Positions 1 through 8,260 of a DNA stretch of 25,836 nt are shown here, one piece after another. Each line of letters opens with the position of its first letter. Position 1 is the first letter of the stretch. A program made the position numbers and the translations under genes. Under the pieces are notes generated by a model. The model searched no databases. It saw nothing but the letters and a program-made list of their open reading frames with translations, and had not been told where the DNA came from. Source of the stretch: JBHJHK01 sp050330975 (GTDB lineage Bacteria > Pseudomonadota > Gammaproteobacteria > Competibacterales > Competibacteraceae); NCBI GenBank assembly GCA_050330975.1, contig JBHJHK010000230.1, positions 1 through 25,836 on the forward strand, in the 5' to 3' direction.

Positions 1-318
1 GGGGCGGTCGGCGGGGGGGGCGCGGTCCCTCCCCCCCAGCGGCGGGGCGGGGCCCGCCTGGCGGGCGCCCTGGGCGCGGCGCCGGGGGGCCGGGGCCGCC
101 GGGGTGCCATGGGATAGACCCATGGGCAGCAAACGGGTGGCGGGGCCCCGGCGCAACTGGTCCACGGCCAGGGCACTGGCGGAGGGGTTGGCGTCCTCCA
201 GGGCGGGTACGAACAGGGTGATGTCGTTGACCACCGGGGTGGTCAAGGCCACCCCCAAGGTGCAGGCCATGGCCAGCAGCCAACCCAGGGCCACCCCGGC
301 CCAGCGCCGTCTCGCCAC
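1..318 (-). CDS. MMPL/RND-type exporter, N-terminal part (runs off left edge)
   Basis: Only the N-terminal ~106 codons are present. A GTG start at 318 lies 5 nt after the LolA-like stop, so it is the next gene of the polyene operon. The start reads ARRRWAGVALGWLLAMACTL, a first transmembrane segment preceded by arginines. It is followed by TTPVVNDITLFVPALED and QLRRGPATRLLPMGLS, which resembles the first periplasmic loop of MMPL/RND exporters found in aryl polyene clusters. Such exporters are thought to move the polyene lipid to the outer membrane with a LolA-like partner. From about position 115 leftwards the translation becomes low-complexity (Pro/Arg/Ala) and no longer looks like the family. 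The DNA there is over 90% G+C with long G and C runs, so sequence errors or a frameshift at the edge are likely. The family call rests on about 70 good residues. Confidence 0.6.
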   Translation of the reverse strand, partial: MARRRWAGVALGWLLAMACTLGVALTTPVVNDITLFVPALEDANPSASALAVDQLRRGPATRLLPMGLSHGTPAAPAPRRRAQGARQAGPAPPLGGRDRAPPADRP

Positions 319-323
319 GGCGT

Positions 324-920
324 TTAGCGCCGCTCGACGGCGGTGGCGACGATGGTGGTGACGCTGCGGTCCCCATCGGCCTCCACCACGGTGACGCGAT
401 GGATGCGTCCCTCGCCCCCTGCCACGGTGATGGTGGCCAAGAGGTTGGTTAGGGCCTCGACCCGAGGGGTGAGGGTCACCGTCCAAGCCCCGAGATCCCC
501 CCGGGCGGCCAAGTGATAGTGGCGCTCCAGGCGGGCCACATCCCCCCCGACGATGGCCCGCAGCGACTCGGCCAGTGCCCCCAAGGCGGGATAACCCTCC
601 AGGGACCAGTGGCGGGGGCCCTCCCCGGGCTGGGTGGTGGTGAGCCACTCCCCCTCCACCACCGAGGTGGAGGGATAGGGATCGGTGACCCGTTTTTCCA
701 AATAGTCGGGGGCCCGGTAGTGCAAGGTGCCCCGGAGCTCCAGAGGCTCGGTGAGGAGGCGCAAAAATTTGGTCTCCCGAAATTGAGCCTCCAGGGCGGC
801 GACCTCGGCCAAGGGTGCCAGTAGCTGGCCGGCCGTGGGGTCGGCCCCGGCGGATGGGGGGAGGCCCGCGGCCGACACCAGGGCCATTAGCGCCAGTCCC
901 CGGCGGCAGCGCCCCCTCAC
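324..920 (-). CDS. LolA-like outer-membrane lipoprotein carrier protein of the polyene cluster
   Basis: A 198-aa protein. The chosen GTG start at 920 overlaps the upstream hotdog stop (GTGA) and has a strong ribosome site (GAGGGGAGGG). It gives a basic N-terminus and a hydrophobic signal peptide (GLALMALVSAAGLPPSAGA), so it is periplasmic. The body (LEAQFRETKFLRLLTEPLELRGTLHY..., DYLEKRV) matches the LolA fold used in aryl polyene loci: a short strand that scavenges lipid, then alternating beta strands. In these clusters it probably hands the polyene lipid between the MMPL exporter and the outer membrane. A longer reading frame upstream to 1082 only overlaps the hotdog gene in another frame. 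Confidence comes from sequence feel plus context between hotdog and MMPL genes. Confidence 0.75.
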   Translation of the reverse strand: MRGRCRRGLALMALVSAAGLPPSAGADPTAGQLLAPLAEVAALEAQFRETKFLRLLTEPLELRGTLHYRAPDYLEKRVTDPYPSTSVVEGEWLTTTQPGEGPRHWSLEGYPALGALAESLRAIVGGDVARLERHYHLAARGDLGAWTVTLTPRVEALTNLLATITVAGGEGRIHRVTVVEADGDRSVTTIVATAVERR

Positions 921-1363
921 AATCCCTCCCCTCGACGGGCGATGACGGCGATGCGGGCCGTGGCCAGTAGCTGGTTTTGGGCCCTGACGCTGCACTGGTA
1001 GAGGGCGTTGCCGGCGCTCCCCGTCAACCACTGGGCGCCGACGGTCAAGGGGGCGGGAAAAGGGTCCAGGCGCGGCACCCACAGCTGGCCGTCGCGGATG
1101 GCCGCCAAAAAGGCCAGGGGTGCCCGGCGGCCATGGCGGGCCTCCAGGAGGGCGCCGTGGACCGCCATGGCCTGGGCGCCGTACTCAAAGGCCGCCAGGG
1201 CGGGCAGCTGGCCGCACCGGGCCAAGGGATGGTGGGGGCTCTGGTGGTCGGCGGCCCGGCAGCTGATCTGGCCCTCGTCCCAGGCCACCACGGCGTCCAA
1301 AAGACACATGGTGCCCTGGTGGGGGATGAGGGCGAGGATAGCGGCGCGGTCTAGGGGGGCCAC
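917..1363 (-). CDS. Hotdog-fold 3-hydroxyacyl-ACP dehydratase (ApeP-like)
   Basis: A 148-aa protein. The GTG start at 1363 overlaps the end of the chain-length factor gene by 13 nt, giving VAPLDRAAILALIPHQGTMCLLD. IPHQGTMCLLD holds the candidate catalytic His (residue 15), as in FabZ-like and ApeP-like dehydratases. The later QLWVPRLDPFPAPLTVGAQWL and ALYQCSVRAQNQLLATARIAVI fit the remaining hotdog strands. The predicted role is dehydration of 3-hydroxyacyl-ACP during elongation of a polyene chain in the cytoplasm. It is translationally coupled on both sides. A second, different hotdog dehydratase lies at 5026-5376, the usual two-dehydratase arrangement of aryl polyene loci. Confidence 0.8.
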   Translation of the reverse strand: MAPLDRAAILALIPHQGTMCLLDAVVAWDEGQISCRAADHQSPHHPLARCGQLPALAAFEYGAQAMAVHGALLEARHGRRAPLAFLAAIRDGQLWVPRLDPFPAPLTVGAQWLTGSAGNALYQCSVRAQNQLLATARIAVIARRGEGL

Positions 1364-2205
1364 GGCTGTACCTCCACGGCCAAGGGGATGTCCCCCGCCC
1401 CGGGGAGTACCACCGTCGCCGCCGTCTCCGAGGCCATGGCCCGCAGCAATGGCAACCCCCGAGCCGCCGGATTGTGGGCCATCAACGCCCCGTCGCCCGG
1501 GGCGATGGCGGGCGACGGGCGACCGCAGCCGGGCCAAGCCAGCAACAAGCGGTGGTGGGTGGTGGGATGGGCGGGGGTGGGACTCAACACCAGGCCAAAG
1601 GCAAAAGCTTCCCCCCGGGGGACACGGGGGCCAAACAGGGGCGGCAGGGGCACATCGTAGACCACCAACAGCACTGGTCCACCCTCGGCGTGGGCCAGCG
1701 CCGCCGCTTCCAACAGACCGGCGGCCGCCGACGCCCGGTGGGCGGCCAGACTGGTGGCCGGGGCGGTGCTGCCGGCGGCGATGGACCAGTACCCCAGGGC
1801 GGCGTTGTGGACCGAGTTGTTGAACTGGTTGGGGGACACCGGTCGCCCGGGGGCGTTCAAGGCGGTGACCACCCGCTCCAGGGCCTCGGCGTTGCCGCCG
1901 CCACAGGCGAACACCGCCCCGAGGACCGCCGGGGGCCGGGCGGCGTTGGCGGTGGCGGCAAAGGCCACCTGGAGGGCCAGTTTGACCGTGGGGCTCAACC
2001 GCCGGCGCTCGTTGGGGGCCAAGGGGAGGGGGGGTGGCGGGTCCTGGGGGCGCGGCTCCCCCGGCGTGGCCGGGGTATTCCACTGGGCCAACGCCGCCTC
2101 CCACGAGGTCCAGCGGGGGGTCCATAGCCCCACGCCTTCGACGAAGGCCACCAGCCCCGGGGTCGCCCCCCCAGAGGGGCCATGGGGCGTCGCGTCAGGT
2201 ATCAT
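1351..2205 (-). CDS. Beta-ketoacyl synthase-like chain-length factor
   Basis: About 284 aa from an ATG at 2205 that overlaps the acyltransferase stop by 11 nt. A downstream GTG giving VAFVEGVGLWTP is an alternative start. Recognisable blocks are GLWTPRW near the N-terminus, NERRRLSPTVKLALQVA, AVFACGGGN, GRPVSPNQFNNSVHNAALGYWSIAAG, and LLEAAALAHAEGGPVLLVVYDVPLP. This is the short ketosynthase-like family (Ketoacyl-synt_2) that acts as chain-length factor and pairs with a true KS in aryl polyene synthesis. It is shorter than a full ketosynthase and lacks the usual catalytic-cysteine context, so it is probably not a condensing enzyme alone. The partner KS is not in the window and probably lies beyond the left edge. 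Confidence 0.75.
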   Translation of the reverse strand: MIPDATPHGPSGGATPGLVAFVEGVGLWTPRWTSWEAALAQWNTPATPGEPRPQDPPPPLPLAPNERRRLSPTVKLALQVAFAATANAARPPAVLGAVFACGGGNAEALERVVTALNAPGRPVSPNQFNNSVHNAALGYWSIAAGSTAPATSLAAHRASAAAGLLEAAALAHAEGGPVLLVVYDVPLPPLFGPRVPRGEAFAFGLVLSPTPAHPTTHHRLLLAWPGCGRPSPAIAPGDGALMAHNPAARGLPLLRAMASETAATVVLPGAGDIPLAVEVQPWPP

Positions 2206-3094
2206 CGGCCAGCCAGAAGTCGTAGAAGTTAAACCAGTTGTAGGGGGCGAGGCGGGTGTAGTGCTCCAAGCGGTCGGCGTAGCGCTGGACCCAGGTCTGG
2301 ACATCCCGCTGTCGGCTTTGGCGGTCCAGGGTGATGAGGTCGGCAAAGGGCTCAAAGTGCAGGTCGTAGCGGCCATCCCCCCGGCAGAGGGCGAAGCAGA
2401 GGATCACCGGACAGCGGGCTAGGGCGGCCAGGACTACGGGCCCGGTGGGAAACAGCGCCTCGCCCCCCAAAAATTGGCAGCGCACCGCCCGGTCGCGCCC
2501 CACCAACCGGTCCCCCAAAAGCCCCACCAGTTGGCCTTGTTCCAGGCAATCCACCACCTTGAGGAGCAAATCGGGGCTGCCCCTGGCCAAGGTGGTGGCG
2601 AAAATCTCCCGGTTTAAGGCGGCGAAGAAGCGGGTGGCGGTGGTGTTGTGGTCGGTGTCCATGACGATGCGCACCGGCAGGCCCTTGTGGCTCAAGCCGT
2701 GGACCCTTAGGACCTCAAAGCTCCCCAGGTGGGAACCCAACAAAAGGCAGCCCTTGCCGGCGGCCGCCAGGCGCAAGATCTCCTCGCCGCCGTGGATGCG
2801 CAATTGAAAGTGCTGGTGTTGGCCGATGAGAAGATACAAGCGATCCAACAGGGTGGCGGCAAAGCAGTGGAAGTGGCAAAACACCTCCCAACCGCTGGGC
2901 TCCCGGCCCCAGAGCCTTCGCAAAAACAACCGCGAGCCCTTGCGGGGGGCGGCGCCGGTGAGGAAGTAGTGGGCGGTGATGGGGTAGAGCAACCAGCGCG
3001 CCACCCGCCGTCCCAGGTGGCGGCCGATCCAGGCGATGAGGTTGAGGGCGGGGGTATTGCCCCGCTCGGGGAGGGCGGTCCAGGGGGCAGTCAC
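2195..3094 (-). CDS. Lysophospholipid acyltransferase-family (LpxL/HtrB-like) acyltransferase
   Basis: A 299-aa protein with a GTG start at 3094 that overlaps the ACP stop (GTGA). The N-terminus contains a hydrophobic, membrane-associated stretch (LNLIAWIGRHLGRRVARWLLYPITAHYFL). The acyltransferase motif is SHLGSFE (His122, Glu127; the H-x4-E version of H-x4-D/E). It is followed by the conserved LLGDRLVGRDRAVRCQFLGGEALFPTGPVVLA block and a later FEPFAD. The protein probably attaches the acyl or polyene chain to a lipid carrier at the inner face of the cytoplasmic membrane, as proposed for the acyltransferases of aryl polyene clusters. Translational coupling to the ACP supports acyl-ACP as donor. 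Confidence 0.82.
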   Translation of the reverse strand: MTAPWTALPERGNTPALNLIAWIGRHLGRRVARWLLYPITAHYFLTGAAPRKGSRLFLRRLWGREPSGWEVFCHFHCFAATLLDRLYLLIGQHQHFQLRIHGGEEILRLAAAGKGCLLLGSHLGSFEVLRVHGLSHKGLPVRIVMDTDHNTTATRFFAALNREIFATTLARGSPDLLLKVVDCLEQGQLVGLLGDRLVGRDRAVRCQFLGGEALFPTGPVVLAALARCPVILCFALCRGDGRYDLHFEPFADLITLDRQSRQRDVQTWVQRYADRLEHYTRLAPYNWFNFYDFWLADDT

Positions 3095-3360
3095 GACGAC
3101 TGGTGGCGTTGGATATGGTCGCTCAGGTTGCGCAAACAGGCGAAGATTCGCCCGTTGTCGGGGTCGTCGGAGCGCATTTGAAAGCCATAGGCTTTGGAGA
3201 TGGCCAGGGCGAGCTCCAGGGCGTCGATGGAGTCCAGCCCCAGGCCCTCGCCAAACAGCGGCGCCTCGGGGGCGATGTCTTCGGGCGCCACGTCTTCTAA
3301 GTTGAGGGTCTCGACGATCAAGCGGGCCACCTCCAGCTCGAAGAGCGACTTGTCCCCCAT
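3091..3360 (-). CDS. Acyl carrier protein of the polyene cluster
   Basis: An 89-aa acidic protein. The 4'-phosphopantetheine site is GLGLDSIDALEL with Ser44, in the standard DS(I/L) context before helix 2. The ATG at 3360 (MGDKSLFELEVARLIVETLNLEDV) was chosen because the ACP fold starts there. A longer frame to 3537 adds only Pro/Arg-rich sequence typical of non-coding GC-rich DNA. It is the first gene of the minus-strand polyene operon, and its stop overlaps the acyltransferase start. It probably carries the growing chain between KS, dehydratases and acyltransferase. Confidence 0.9.
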   Translation of the reverse strand: MGDKSLFELEVARLIVETLNLEDVAPEDIAPEAPLFGEGLGLDSIDALELALAISKAYGFQMRSDDPDNGRIFACLRNLSDHIQRHQSS

Positions 3361-3710
3361 GGGCTGCGGTACCTCATCATCGGTTGCGGTTGATGGAATG
3401 GTCAAAGGGTCGGGTTTGCCAGCAGTGGGTGAGTCGGCGGGGGGGGTGCGAAACAGCGCGTCCCGGGGACCCCTTGGAGCAGGGGGCAATGTAGCACGGC
3501 CCAGCGCCCCTGCCCAGATTGGCCGGCCAAGGGCCATAATAGAAAAAACAAGCGCCTAGGGAAAAGTGCCGCCGTTCCAAACCCAGGGATTCTCCGACGC
3601 CCTTGACAGGCCAAGGGGGCCCATTACTCTGAAGCGATACCTGGCGCCCCGCTGCGGGGGACGGCCGATCCCCTGTCAAACCTGCAACGCAACGATGGGT
3701 ATCCGGGTCC
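3361..3710. promoter_or_regulatory. Divergent promoter region between the two polyene operons
   Basis: A 350-nt non-coding gap between the ACP operon (minus) and the AMP ligase (plus). On the minus strand TTTCCC and TATTAT, 17 nt apart (TATTAT at about 3537), could drive the ACP operon. On the plus strand TTGACA at 3603-3608, followed after 16 nt by TACTCT, could drive the AMP ligase. A perfect 12-bp palindrome, TTGGCCGGCCAA, lies at 3519-3530, next to the minus -10. TTGACAGG also occurs in inverted orientation near 3676. These are assignments by eye to sigma-70 consensus and are weak individually. Confidence 0.35.
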
Positions 3711-5033
3711 ATGGCCCCCACAGTCGCCCTTTCTCCCCTCAAAGAGCGCCCCGAGACCGAAGTGATGGCCTGGTGGCGGGGTGAGCCCGTGACGCGGGCC
3801 GCCTTCTGTCGCCACGTGGCCCGTGTGGCCCACCACTTGCCAGAGCGTCCCTTTGCCATCAACCTCTGTGAGGACCGCTATGCCTTTGCCGTGGCCTTTG
3901 CCGCCGCGGTGAGTCGGGGGCAGACCAATTTGTTGCCTCAAAGCCGCCTGCCGGGAGTCGTCGCGGCCGTGGGCAGCGCTTATCCCCACCACTATCCACT
4001 GGAAGATGCCACGGTTCAAAGGGCCTTGGCTGGGGGATCGGAAAGGCCCTTGGGGGGGGTGGCCGCCGACCACCCGGCGGCGGTGGCCTTTACCTCGGGG
4101 AGCACGGGCAGCCCCACGGCCCACGTCAAGACCTGGGGGTCGTTGGTGGGGGGGGCCCAGCAGGCCCGGGCCCGGTTCGACTTCGATCCCCACCGGGCTA
4201 TGACCATCGTGGCCACGGTGCCCCCCCAGCACATGTACGGCCTGGAGACCTCGGTGCTGGTGCCGTTGGTCACCGGGGTGGCGTTCCACGGCGGGCGGCC
4301 GTTTTACCCGGCGGATATCCACCGCGCCCTGGTGGAGGTGCCCCCACCCCGGGTGTTGGTCACCACCCCCCTGTCGCTGGCGGTGTGCGTCGAGGCCGAG
4401 TTGGCTTGGCCGGCGGTGGCCATGATCATCTCCGCCACCGCCCCTCTGAGCCCCGCCGCCGCCGCCGCCGCCGAGGCGAAGTTCGGGGCGCCGGTGTTTG
4501 AAATCTACGGCTTTACCGAAGCCGGCTCGGTGGCCAGCCGCCGCACGGTGGCGGGGGATGGGTGGCAGCTCTACGATGGGTTTTGCCTCCGAGAGACGGC
4601 GGCGGGCTTTGCCGTGGCGGGGGGACCTCTACCGGAACCCGTGGCCTTCAACGACCTCATCGAGCCCCGAGGTGGCCGGGACTTTCGCCTGCTGGGACGG
4701 GCGGCGGATCTGGTGAACATCGCCGGGCGGCGGGCATCCCTAGCCGACCTCAACGGTCGTCTACGGGCCATCCCCGGGGTCGAGGACGGGGCGTTTGTGG
4801 TCCCCGACGCCCCCGCAACTCCGGGTCAAACCCGGCGGACGGTGCGCCTGGCGGCCCTGGTGGTGGCGCCTCACCTCGACCAAGGCCAGCTCATGGCCGC
4901 CTTGGCCCGGGAAATCGACGCCGCCTTTTTGCCCCGCCCCTTGGTGAAGGTGGCGGCTTTGCCCCGCAACGCCACTGGCAAACTACCCCGGGACGCTCTG
5001 CTGGCCCTGTTGGCGGGGGGGAGCCGTGGCTGA
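3711..5033 (+). CDS. AMP-dependent acyl/aryl ligase (polyene starter-unit activation)
   Basis: A 440-aa ANL-family enzyme. The phosphate-binding loop is AFTSGSTGSPTAHVKTW (about 127-142). EIYGFTEAGS (about 264-273) is the A5 motif, GRAADLVNIAGRRAS is the A8 hinge, and LPRNATGKLPRD carries the adenylation lysine (Lys424). This compact ligase type is found in aryl polyene clusters, where it probably activates the aryl starter acid and loads it on ACP. It opens a plus-strand operon, and its stop overlaps the start of the second hotdog dehydratase. No clear ribosome site precedes the ATG at 3711. ATG at 3765 (MAWWRGEP) is an alternative start. Confidence 0.85.
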   Translation: MAPTVALSPLKERPETEVMAWWRGEPVTRAAFCRHVARVAHHLPERPFAINLCEDRYAFAVAFAAAVSRGQTNLLPQSRLPGVVAAVGSAYPHHYPLEDATVQRALAGGSERPLGGVAADHPAAVAFTSGSTGSPTAHVKTWGSLVGGAQQARARFDFDPHRAMTIVATVPPQHMYGLETSVLVPLVTGVAFHGGRPFYPADIHRALVEVPPPRVLVTTPLSLAVCVEAELAWPAVAMIISATAPLSPAAAAAAEAKFGAPVFEIYGFTEAGSVASRRTVAGDGWQLYDGFCLRETAAGFAVAGGPLPEPVAFNDLIEPRGGRDFRLLGRAADLVNIAGRRASLADLNGRLRAIPGVEDGAFVVPDAPATPGQTRRTVRLAALVVAPHLDQGQLMAALAREIDAAFLPRPLVKVAALPRNATGKLPRDALLALLAGGSRG

Positions 5034-5376
5034 CGCCAAGACGACCGATCCCCGGGTCGGCCTCTGGGGGGAGATGGTCGTCCCCGCCCACCACCCCAGC
5101 CTGGCGGGGCACTTCCCCGGCCGGCCGGTGGTGCCGGGGGTGGTGCTCCTCGATGGCGTAGTCCAGATCCTCGCCCGGTTGGCGCCGGTGACCCAAAGCC
5201 AACCCCTGGCCGCCACCAGCGTCAAGTTCTTGGCCCCCGTGCTGCCGGAGGAGGCGCTGGTGGTGGTTTTCAACGAGGTGGGGGCCGGTCGTTGGCGGTT
5301 TGTCTGTCGGCGGGCCGAGGCCGCCGTGGCCCGGGGGGAGTTGACCGTTACACCCCCGGCATCCCGGGCCCCTTGA
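5026..5376 (+). CDS. Second hotdog-fold dehydratase (FabA/FabZ-like, ApeI-like)
   Basis: A 116-aa protein starting at a GTG that overlaps the ligase stop by 8 nt. HHPSLAGHFPGRPVVPGVVLLD is the FabA/FabZ signature with catalytic His29. The end of the hotdog (RFVCRRAEAAVARGELTV) is short but complete. It probably dehydrates 3-hydroxyacyl-ACP intermediates of the polyene chain. Its 3' end overlaps the convergent methyltransferase gene by 29 nt, so the two transcripts are antisense at their ends. Confidence 0.85.
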   Translation: MADAKTTDPRVGLWGEMVVPAHHPSLAGHFPGRPVVPGVVLLDGVVQILARLAPVTQSQPLAATSVKFLAPVLPEEALVVVFNEVGAGRWRFVCRRAEAAVARGELTVTPPASRAP

Positions 5377-6118
5377 GGCCCTGGTAGGCCCGAAAGATCC
5401 CCAGTTGCACTTGGCACTGCACCCCTTCAAAGCCCGCCCGGGCCAGGGCCGCTGTGATCACCCCGGGGGCCACGCAGTGGTCGATGGTGTCCCAGTAGTA
5501 GTGCATCAGGGTGGCGGCGTGGCGTTGGCCGGTGGTCCAACGCCCCACCAGGGGCACCCAGCGGTCCAGATAAAGACCCAGCAGGCGTCGACCCCAGGGA
5601 TTGGTGGGGCGGGTAATCTCCAGGATCAACACCGTTCCCGGGGCGGCCAGCACGCGGTAGAATTCGGCGAACAGCTCGTTGAGATCCCGGGCGTGGCGCA
5701 GGGCGTAGCCCATGGTCAAAAAGTCGAACTGATCCCCGGCGAAGGGCAACTGCTCGGCGGTTCCCTGGACCAAGGGCAGGGTCAACTGGTGGCGGGCCTG
5801 GTGGAGCATACCCATACTCAAGTCCAACCCCACCACTTCACTCCCCAAGGCCAGGGCTTCTCGGGCCACCAGACCGGTGCCGGTGGCGACGTCTAGGACC
5901 GTCATACCCGACCTCAAGCCAGCTTGGGCCAGGGTGCGGCGGCGATACCAACGCCCGGAGCCCAAGGACATAAGGCCGTTGACGTGGTCGTAGTGGCCGG
6001 CGGTGGTGTCGAACAGACCCTGGACAAAGGCCGGCCGCTGGGCCTCGTTGGAATAGTAACGGTCCAGTACCGGGTGGGGGTTGAGGTGGCTTTGGCGGGG
6101 GGGAGAATCTCGGTTCAT
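5348..6118 (-). CDS. UbiE/COQ5-like SAM-dependent methyltransferase
   Basis: A 256-aa class I methyltransferase; ATG at 6118 (MNRDSPPRQSH). SAM-binding motif I is VLDVATGTGLVA, the acidic residue follows in VVGLDLS, and the UbiE-type MGYALRHARDL block, RVLAAPGTVLILEITRP and a C-terminal FRAYQGLKG follow. It resembles ubiquinone/menaquinone methyltransferases. Its place within a polyene cluster, facing the dehydratase, suggests methylation of the aryl head group or a related phenol, but this is inference. The frame extends upstream to 6220 without homology, so the start at 6118 was preferred. Confidence 0.78.
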   Translation of the reverse strand: MNRDSPPRQSHLNPHPVLDRYYSNEAQRPAFVQGLFDTTAGHYDHVNGLMSLGSGRWYRRRTLAQAGLRSGMTVLDVATGTGLVAREALALGSEVVGLDLSMGMLHQARHQLTLPLVQGTAEQLPFAGDQFDFLTMGYALRHARDLNELFAEFYRVLAAPGTVLILEITRPTNPWGRRLLGLYLDRWVPLVGRWTTGQRHAATLMHYYWDTIDHCVAPGVITAALARAGFEGVQCQVQLGIFRAYQGLKGPGMPGV

Positions 6119-6170
6119 GGGTCTTGAGAGTTTGGTTGGTGGGCGGCAGGGCCGTCCCGGGGAGTTATAG

Positions 6171-7346
6171 TTGAGCGACCTCACCGTCGGAAATCCCCCC
6201 GCCCCCGATCCGCGGCTCATGGCCCTGCTGGCCGACTATCCCCCCCAGTGGTTTCCGCCGAGCCTCTACCACAGCGTCCAGGTGGTCCACCGCTACACCG
6301 CCGAGCTGGCCCTAGACGTCCTCCGCGCCCTAGGGGCCTTCGATGCCCTGGTCACCTGGCAATCTCCCGCCGAGTTGGGGCGCACTTTGGGGCTGGTACC
6401 CGCCTTTGAAACCCAGCTGACCTGGCTGTTGGACTGGTTGGCTTCCTGGGGCGCCTTGGAGGTGGCTGCCACCTCCCCCAAGGGCTATCGCCGGGCGCCG
6501 GTGGAAGTCGCCACCCTCGACGGCGAGGTGGCGGCTTGGCGAGAGCGCCTGCTGGCCATCGATGCCGGCAATCGCCCCACGGCGCTGTTTCTGGAGGCCG
6601 CCGCCGCCGCCTACCCCGCCGTGGCCAAAGGTCAGGTGCAGGGGGAGACGGCCTTGCTGGGCATGGGCAACGTCGACCACTGGCTGGGATTTTTCGCCAA
6701 CGATAACCCGTTGTACGTGCTCAACAACCGCATCGCCGCGGCGGCGGCCGTGGCGCGGCTAGCCCCTGGGCCCTTGCGAATTCTGGAGGTGGGGGCCGGC
6801 ACCGGCAGCGCCACGGCGGCCCTGTTGGACGCCTTGGCCCAGGCGGGACGGCTCGACGATCTCGTCGCCTTCACCGTCACCGAACCCAGTCCCTTTTTGC
6901 GCCGCCGGGCCGAGCGGGCCCTCAAGCGACGCGCCAAGGCCTTGGGCTTTGCCCCGTTGGATATCGACGAGCCCTGGACAGCCCAGGGGTTGGAGGGACC
7001 CTTTGACTTGGTCTTGGGGGTCAACGTCTTCCACGTGGCCCGAGACGTGGCCTACAGCCTCGCCCAGGGGCGGCGCTGGCTGACCGCCGGCGGTTGGCTG
7101 GTGGCCGGGGAGTGCCTGCGTCCGGGCCCCGGGGTGCCGGTCTACATCGAATTCGCCTTGGGGTTGCTGGACGGCTTTGCCCCGCCGGAAAACCAAGGGC
7201 CCGTCCGGGGGTTTCTCACCCCCGAGGCCTGGCGTGAGGCCTTCGCCGCCGCCGGTTTTACGGATGTCGCGGTGACCCCCGACCACGACCGCACCCGGCC
7301 TTTGTATCCGCGCTTGCTGGTGGGCGCGGTGTTGGGTCGGGGTTGA
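6171..7346 (+). CDS. SAM-dependent methyltransferase, PKS/O-methyltransferase-like
   Basis: A 391-aa protein starting at TTG with a ribosome site GGGGAG 6 nt upstream. The N-terminal ~180 residues are helical and resemble the dimerisation/winged-helix part of O-methyltransferases (YTAELALDVLRALGAFDALV). The C-terminal half is the SAM fold: ILEVGAGTGSATAALLDAL (about 205-223), TVTEPSPFLRRRAE, FDLVLGVNVFHVARDV, and GGWLVAGECLRPG. This arrangement is typical of methyltransferases acting on small aromatic or polyketide-type substrates. It is divergent from the UbiE-like gene by about 50 nt and coupled to the downstream outer-membrane gene. The substrate is unknown; a role in modifying the polyene or its head group is inference. 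Confidence 0.75.
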   Translation: MSDLTVGNPPAPDPRLMALLADYPPQWFPPSLYHSVQVVHRYTAELALDVLRALGAFDALVTWQSPAELGRTLGLVPAFETQLTWLLDWLASWGALEVAATSPKGYRRAPVEVATLDGEVAAWRERLLAIDAGNRPTALFLEAAAAAYPAVAKGQVQGETALLGMGNVDHWLGFFANDNPLYVLNNRIAAAAAVARLAPGPLRILEVGAGTGSATAALLDALAQAGRLDDLVAFTVTEPSPFLRRRAERALKRRAKALGFAPLDIDEPWTAQGLEGPFDLVLGVNVFHVARDVAYSLAQGRRWLTAGGWLVAGECLRPGPGVPVYIEFALGLLDGFAPPENQGPVRGFLTPEAWREAFAAAGFTDVAVTPDHDRTRPLYPRLLVGAVLGRG

Positions 7347-7381
7347 ATTCACACTCTCAACAGACAGCAAAAGGGCAGACC

Positions 7382-8260
7382 ATGGCCGGTAGTTGCCGTC
7401 GGTGGATGATGGGCATCGCGGGCGTTGTGGCCGCAATCGCCGGGGGGGCCATCCCGGGGATGAGCTACGCCCAGGGCAACCCGGCGGTGGGTTTGCCGTT
7501 GTGGGAGTTGGGCATCGGCGCTGGCTTTAGCTATGGCCCCGACTACCCGGCCGCCGCCCAAAACTCCCTCAACGGTCTGCCCTTTCCGGTGATTATCTAC
7601 CGCGGTGACATCTTCCGCACCGGCGATGGCGAGCTGATCCGGGGTCAGTTTATCGACACCCGGCGCCTGGAGTTTAGCATCGGCGCCGACGGGGCCTTTC
7701 CGGCGGATTCCGACGAAAACGACGCCCGGGATGGCATGCCGGACCTGGACTATCTGGTGGAGCTGGGTCCCCGGGCCAACTTTTACCTATTGCCCCGGCA
7801 AAGGGGCCACGAATTGAGTGTGGACGTCCAAGTCCGCGGGGTGTTTTCCACCGATTTCACCTCGGTGGGCTACGAGGGCATCGTCGTCAATCCGGGGCTT
7901 TTGTACCGCAATCGCCGTTTATTGGGGTCGACCAAGGTGGACTTCTCGGCCTCCTTGGGGGCACTGTGGGGCTACGACGGTCTCAACGACTATTTCTACC
8001 AGGTGCGGCCCCGCTTTGCCCGGGATGACCGGCCGGCGTTTGACGCCGACAACGGCTACATCGGCAGCGAGCTGGATTTTCGGCTGAGGTATCGCCTTAC
8101 CTCCAGCCTGCGCCTGTTGGTGGGGTTGCGGCTGGGTTACTTCGACGGCAGCGCCAACCAAGATAGCCCCCTCCACCGGGAGAATTTCAACGTCGCCGCG
8201 GGTATGGGCTTGACCTGGTCCATTCGCCAGAGCGAAGAGCAGGTGGGGGGGAGCCGATGA
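7382..8260 (+). CDS. MipA/OmpV-family outer membrane protein
   Basis: About 292 aa from ATG 7382 (MAGSCRRWMMGIAG...), preceded by AAGGGC. An upstream TTG at 7343 in the same frame overlaps the methyltransferase stop and would place the signal sequence internally, so 7382 was chosen. A signal peptide ends near SYA-QG. The mature protein has alternating strands typical of a barrel: WELGIGAGFSYGPDYPAA, LPFPVIIYRGDIFRT, FSIGADGAFPA, and a terminal FNVAAGMGLTWSI. MipA/OmpV proteins are 12-strand outer-membrane barrels linked to murein-hydrolase scaffolding or substrate uptake. Here it is wedged between polyene-cluster genes. The stop overlaps the GNAT start (ATGA). Confidence 0.85.
   Translation: MAGSCRRWMMGIAGVVAAIAGGAIPGMSYAQGNPAVGLPLWELGIGAGFSYGPDYPAAAQNSLNGLPFPVIIYRGDIFRTGDGELIRGQFIDTRRLEFSIGADGAFPADSDENDARDGMPDLDYLVELGPRANFYLLPRQRGHELSVDVQVRGVFSTDFTSVGYEGIVVNPGLLYRNRRLLGSTKVDFSASLGALWGYDGLNDYFYQVRPRFARDDRPAFDADNGYIGSELDFRLRYRLTSSLRLLVGLRLGYFDGSANQDSPLHRENFNVAAGMGLTWSIRQSEEQVGGSR

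Noticed and set aside
1388..2422. Long plus-strand frames opposite the polyene operon
   Set aside because: They are Pro/Gly/Arg-rich shadows of minus-strand genes in GC-rich DNA with no domain content.
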